Source: Platerodrilus igneus
Taxonomy: Eukaryota; Arthropoda; Insecta; Coleoptera; Lycidae
Assembly: GCA_036346225.1 (NCBI GenBank)
Contig: JARFIW010001750.1
Location: forward strand, 1,798,001 to 1,862,000
Direction of reading: 5' to 3'
Length of the DNA stretch: 64,000 nucleotides
In this document: positions 58,890 to 64,000 of the stretch, in pieces
Numbering within the stretch: position 1 is the stretch's first letter
Layout: each line of letters opens with the position of its first letter
The notes under the pieces: model-generated
Databases searched by the model: none
The model's input: the letters and a program-made list of their open reading frames with translations, nothing else
Told to the model about the DNA's origin: nothing
Made by a program: the position numbers and the translations under genes

Positions 58890-61166
58890 TATAATGACCT
58901 ACTCCGGTGATTGGGTAGGCTTAGATAGGTGTAAATAAACCAAACATATATGTATTTATAGATACCCTGTATATAAAAATTAATAATTTATTTAAAACGC
59001 TTCAATATAATTAGAGTGGGATAAAATTACATATTATAATGTAGGTTTAATTTGTATATGTGACTTTGGCACAAGAACAACAATTAAGATCGATGACAAG
59101 GTCAAAAATTGTGTACAAAGGTTATTGGTATTAAAGCTTTCAATACAAAAATTCATAATTTAAGCAAGGTACATTTATTGAATACAGCATAAGCTAAAGC
59201 AATCAACGAACGTTACAAGGTTTAATATTGTAAACACGTTAAAACAGTCAAGGATTTCATGGAACAGACGTGGGGTAAATAAACGATTCTTGTAAAAGCT
59301 AGTATACGCTGAGAATACAATTCGAAATAAATTGTGTTACCGGAAAAACGCAAGGCTAACAGCAACGGTCTACTAATTCAAAACAGATCAATAAAATTAG
59401 GTGACAGACAATATTTAATACGTAACAGACGCAGATGAAAGATATCAATTGGTTAAGGGACAGCGATTTTCAAGCACGTGTCAGACGAGTATACTTTAAA
59501 AACCAATAAGAGGGACGAAAATGCAACATGTTTGTAGACAATATCAATTTTTTGAGACGTACATAAAGGAAGGGAGAAATAACCATGAACAATATAGTAT
59601 TAGAGGGGCTACAAGCAAGACAGAAAAGACTGGACAGAAAGAGACACCAGAAAGGCAGAAATAACGTAGACACTTTAGGTAGAAAAGGAAGACAAAGCTG
59701 AGAGATGTTTTATGAGGGTGCAAGGGAGATAATTGTATGAATGCGCACACGAGAGGCGTGATTGTATTTGTGTGGGGTGAACAGAAAAGTGTGAATTTCA
59801 AGGAATATTTGGACGTTTGGCAATTTTTTTATTATAAATCTGAGGGTGTAAATGCTAGTATAATATTTTGACAGATGTAAAGAGATAAGCGGGTCTTTTG
59901 TATGATTTTTAAGTGCAAAAATTTGTGCACACATACATAAAGATTTATATTGAGGTTACCATAGACCAAGGGAAAATAAATTAAGGTTCTGGGATAGGCC
60001 CATCTACTTTAAAATGAAACAATGAAATGTAGAGGAACATAAAATCGCGAGGATATTAAGTTGATGATTTTATTACCGAGTAGGGGTATGAAATGTTTAA
60101 CATGGATAAATATTGTAAATATTGAGATTGTGTGAATTTATTATTTATGTTGTCAGAATAAAAGGGTTGTATGTTTTTATCAAATTATTTTTTTATTGTT
60201 TTTATTAATTATAAAGGTTGTTGAGAGAATCAGTAGCTGTGGTGAGTATTCCTGAAGAAGCAGTGAGCAGTGCTAGCCATGGAGTGTCTGTTTAGAAAGA
60301 GTGTGTGTGTATGTGTGTGTGTGTGTGTGTGTGCGTGTGTGCACGTGTGTGTGTGCGTGGGTGCATGGTGCGTGTGTGCATGCATGTGTGTGCACGCATG
60401 TGTGTGTGTGTGTGTGTGATATATATTGTAATAATAAATGTTCCAATTAAAATTTGTAACTTATATTAATTTATGGCATTTACTCCTTCTAAGTAATGTT
60501 GGATTGAAAATTTAATACTTTATAGTAGGATTATGTTCACATGCTTCAGGTAGCTGACATAATTTCCCTGACATGGTTTAGATGTTTAGACTTCAAATAC
60601 AATTTCAGACTTCTTTAAACTAGGGTTATTAACAATTTTGGTTTATTTATCAGTAATTTTGTTATGTTAATACGACTTTTAATAGGCACAAATGTGGTGA
60701 ATTTTGCAATGTTATTTTCCTAGATCTACAATATAACAGTCACAAAAGATAGACCTGGTGTAGTAACCTTGTTCACCGTCAGTTTAACATAGCGTGTATG
60801 CAATGGGATATTGTCCTTTATCTAAAACATGCCATACTATTTTTCAAGTTGCATGTGCCCCATTGTTAGCACAATAACCTTGCTAGTTGGCATAATAAAG
60901 AATCTAGTGGTTTCTACGTGTCCAAATTATTACTAATTATTTTAATCAGGCAGTTAAATCAAATTTAGAATTTTCAAATAAGTGGTATTGCAGTATAATT
61001 TATGCATTTGAACTTGTTGCAAGTGATATGAGAGGTTATCATTATTATCCAATTCAATATAGTTTTATAAATAATACTGCGACACTTATTTCACAACTTC
61101 CACACTTGCATTATCACAGTCTGACCTATACAGTTATTTGTGAAAAATGTAAATGTTGATTTACAT
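58890..61166. other. No gene recognised; (GT)n microsatellite at 60298-60420
   Basis: A compound GT/GTGC microsatellite is the only clear feature. Overlapping minus-strand open frames at 59470-59934 are rich in F, L and S and show no domain. Confidence 0.5.
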
Positions 61167-62386
61167 ATATGGGTGGCTTGACAGGAAAGCAAATTTTCGA
61201 TACAAAACTGCTTTAGTCAAATAGGTATTTTATTTTTCAACATAATCCCTTTGCAATTCTATACACTTAGACCGGAAAGTTTCCAATTTTTTTAAAACAT
61301 CTAAAAAGTAATCTATTAGAAACTTAAAAATAGGATTTTGTTTCATCTAGAACCTCTTTGTTTGACCTGTATCACTTTTCACCGAGCCATTTTTCAAATT
61401 TAAGGAACGAGAAAAAAATCACTAAAAGTAACATCAGAAGAATATAATGAATGATGAAGTACATTGTAATCCAATTTGACTAATTTAGTGGTTGCAACAG
61501 TAGATGAATGAGAGGGTACAATTGTGACGGAATAACACTTTTTCTTATAAAAACGAGTTACATTTTTTCTTCAGTTAACAAAACATGTCAGCAAATCCAG
61601 TTGTATCCCTCCTTTTTCTAAGTAGTCAATCACGTTTACGCAATTGGAATTTCAAAAATTTTTGGCCATAATCTTATTAGCTGAAACAACGGTTTTTGCC
61701 TTTTTGGGAAGCAAACTCAATGAACAAAATCATTGTTTCGATTGTGCTTTGTTGCTGGAGCATAGTGGTATATCCAGAATTCATCTGATGACAAATTGAA
61801 GAAGGAATTCTCCTGGATTATGCTGGAACATAGCTAAACAGTTTGAAATTGAAACTTGATCTTGTATTTGATGAATATTAAGCAAGCACGGCACCCATTT
61901 CGCACAGGGTTTTTCCAAATATACATATTTATGCAAAATATCGAATAGCTGTTTGGTTGATATGCTTGCTGTAGTACCTATTTCACACACTTTCAATCAG
62001 TATGCGCTATTTATAAGATCAAGGACTTATTAACCATTTCAGAAGTTATTGCGGTACATGATGGCTCCAGACGTTCAGTATCTTCCGTGCTCATATAACC
62101 AGTTTTAAAATATTCCATGAGATGAAGGAAATTTACCATAATATTTATATCTCTTCCGCAGTTCCTTTAATGGTTTTTCCATGCAAAAAATAGTGTTTAA
62201 TTAACATATAATGCTTTCTGTTTGTATTTACACAATAAAAAATTATTTTCTTTAAACAAGTGTGAAATACAACTTATCTGACAGATTTAGGTGACATTTT
62301 GAAAGTACATGGTACAAAAACATGGTATATGTCTTAAGTATGATCATGGTAGCAACAGTGCTGCCTTCTTTATACCAACCTCGTAT
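61167..62386 (-). pseudogene. Mariner (irritans/SETMAR-like) element, decayed
   Basis: Minus strand, in order: KYYGKFPSSHGIF near 62150, the N-terminal HTH region (counterpart of the S-x-S-H-G-x-V block). LKVCEIGTTASISTKQLFDI and CAKWVPCLLN follow (frame 61996-61781). LPKKAKTVVSANKIMA comes near 61700. CIELQRDYVEK (near 61235), with a stop right after, is the canonical mariner C-terminus. The central catalytic blocks are shortened or missing. Possible imperfect terminal repeats of about 25 bp end the element: ATATGGGTGGCTTGACAGGAAAGC at the left and, reversed at the right, ATACGAGGTTGGTATAAAGAAGGC. Both have TA next to them. Confidence 0.78.
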
Positions 62387-63079
62387 AACAGGTCTGGAAA
62401 ATTAAATATTTAATTGCAAAATTGATATTAAACAAAGAATTAGATAGTACCATAAAGTACCATGGTAGCAACTTTGAACAAATATGCAGTTGTGTTGTAC
62501 CTATTTAACACCTGTAACTGTACATAAACCACAAAATACCATGGAACAGTTTTTAACTGCAATATCTTTCAGCAGAGTCTGCATGCTGGTTATCGTGATA
62601 GTTTACAGCCTAGATTGCTATTCTATAGCTACAAACTATAATTTTCTCTTTGTGACCAAATGTATTTATTGGATATGTTTATTTAACTTTTTTGCTACAT
62701 CATTTGACTAACGCTATAGAAGATCTCCTCTTACATGCATGTCACATCAACTAAACAAAAAGGTTTTAACAAAACGACACACATGTGTATTTTGTTCATT
62801 TAGTTTACTAAGCATTTAAATGTTTCAATATACAGAGTGGAAACTTCAACTGGAACAAATTCTGTAACTTACTAAATAAAGGTTTGCTAATTTTTTTAAT
62901 TATCCGAAAAGTTGCAACACTCCCAATTTCTTTTTTTAAATAGAAGGGTACGTTGATTAATTTTTATCTTAAAGCTTTTTCAATTGAAAATACAATTACC
63001 TGTCTTTTTTTACATTTCATAAGCAATAAGTAGGGAAAAAATAAAATAAGGAAATGTTTTCTGAATATATGGTATGCAA
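62387..63079. other. Spacer, nothing recognised
   Basis: The open frame 62484-62711 has no motif. The stretch 62830-62960 may contain the terminal repeat of the next element but it could not be matched without its other end. Confidence 0.4.
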
Positions 63080-64000
63080 AAAAAATGTTCAAAGTGCTCT
63101 CTACCTTGTTGCCGACACCTAATTAATAATAAAACGCATTCCGAACATTTAGTAACACTTTCAGCGTTACTTGCCTAATTTCATCCCTGATTCTTTATTA
63201 AAACTCTGAGATGTCGTTACGTTTAGTAGTATAAACCCTGTTTATTAGATATCACCATTAAAAAAATCTAATGGGGTAAGTTCGGGCGATCCTGCTGGCC
63301 ACTCAATTGAGTCTGTTCTTCCAATCTATCTATTTGGAAGCACCTCGTTGAGATAGGTCCATATGTTTTGAGCAGAATGCAGTGGTGTCAGGTCTTGAAA
63401 CCACATCCATTGGTCAAATAAGTCGGGATCCAAATTATTGGAGAATAAAACCGTTAAAACAGAACCCCTTAATCTTGGAGCACATTTAGTTATGTTTGTC
63501 CGGTTGCATTTTTATTGAAAAATACAGGATCTATTATGCGATACCCAATAATTCCAGTCCAGACATTTGTTTTTTAAAGTCTTTAAGTATGGCATTCACG
63601 CGTCCAGCGGGGATTTTCGTCAGTCGAATAAAGACAATTGTGTCAATTGACATGCCCATGTAATGTGAACATAGCCTCATCGCAAAATAGCTGCCATTCC
63701 AAAGCAATTTGCCCACCAGCGATATGTCATAATTCGTTCGCAAAATTTGAGTTTATGATCAGGATCATGTTCGTTAAACTTATGCAGGTTTTGCATCCTA
63801 TATGGGTGCTATTTGGCTTCTTTCAGAATTTTTAAAACACCCGTGTGACTGACACCATAAACGCAAGCTATTTGCCTAGCTGGAATAACATGATTTCCTT
63901 CAACTTCCAACAACAGGCAGGGTTTCTTGTTGATTTTTAAAGGCCTTTGTCGAGGAGCATCCCTCACGTATCCCAACTACCAAATTCGAATTTCGATTTT
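63080..64000 (-). pseudogene. Tc1/mariner-type transposase remnant, runs off the window
   Basis: Minus strand from the right edge: VIPARQIACVYGVSHTGVLK near 63880 (HTH), HPYRMQNLHKFNEHDPDHKL near 63800, DQWMWFQDLTPLHSAQNIWT near 63410, which replaces the usual WFQQDGAPPH so that the second catalytic aspartate is changed. Then IEWPAGSPELTPLDFF near 63290 and GREHFEHF near 63095, the typical GGHFEHL-like end. The part with the first aspartate is missing or unreadable. The frame 63743-63534 is a chance open reading across it. It is of the broad DD-D insect family related to, but distinct from, the mariner at 25.3 kb. Its 5' end lies beyond 64000. Confidence 0.78.

Noticed and set aside
59470..59934. 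Cluster of overlapping minus-strand open frames
   Set aside because: Low-complexity F/L/S-rich translation of purine-rich DNA with no domain.
1..64000. CRISPR arrays, bacterial operons or phage genes
   Set aside because: No regularly spaced repeats or prokaryotic gene organisation; introns, SINEs and LINEs show a eukaryotic genome.

Overview
This is an AT-rich stretch of an animal nuclear genome, most likely a hexapod. The only host gene I can support is the 3' end of a protein phosphatase 2A B56 (PPP2R5, widerborst-type) regulatory subunit gene, on the minus strand at 49831-50225. It comprises two coding exons with correct splice sites and reading phase. Its earlier exons were not found upstream (50226-64000), so an intron of more than 13.7 kb is implied, filled with mobile elements. 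The lineage is inferred from the mix of elements (insect-type mariners, THAP/P-type fragments, jockey, RTE and Penelope retroelements, piggyBac, pogo). The species cannot be named from sequence alone.

Layout. 1-7730: mostly unrecognised AT-rich DNA, with a possible solo LTR (932-2169), an RTE retrotransposon tail (2820-3125) and one copy of a dispersed repeat (3487-4165). 7731-13450: the most striking structure, a 5.7 kb near-perfect palindrome made of two head-to-head copies of a DNA transposon. Each copy carries a decayed IS630/Tc1-type DDE transposase and, on the other strand, a THAP zinc-finger remnant. A separate broken THAP domain lies just outside it (13994-14210). 16.5-23.1 kb: two copies of another dispersed repeat and a jockey/CR1-like LINE (19147-20830, minus). 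25307-26618: a mariner with perfect 30-bp terminal repeats and TA target duplication but a frameshifted transposase. 27080-28975: a second jockey-like LINE. 29182-29565: a P-element-type THAP fragment. 31528-32075: a foldback repeat. 32.1-37.9 kb: nothing recognised.

37.9-44.2 kb is a nest of dead DNA transposons: a terminal-inverted-repeat element sitting in an (AT)n microsatellite, a piggyBac transposase, an internally deleted mariner, and a pogo/jerky transposase that itself contains a small foldback element. The B56 exons follow. Inside the large B56 intron lie a Penelope-like element with reverse transcriptase and GIY-YIG endonuclease, a 171-bp foldback, a second copy of the microsatellite-resident element (55117-56553), an inverted pair of tRNA-derived SINEs, RTE fragments and two more mariner-type remnants (61167-62386 and 63080 to the window end).

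Apart from the B56 exons, all recognised coding sequence belongs to mobile elements and nearly all of it is broken. At least six distinct Tc1/mariner/pogo-superfamily lineages are present. Recurrent themes are foldback or palindromic pairs of elements, and elements whose ends abut (AT)n tracts. These are the points most worth a second look.
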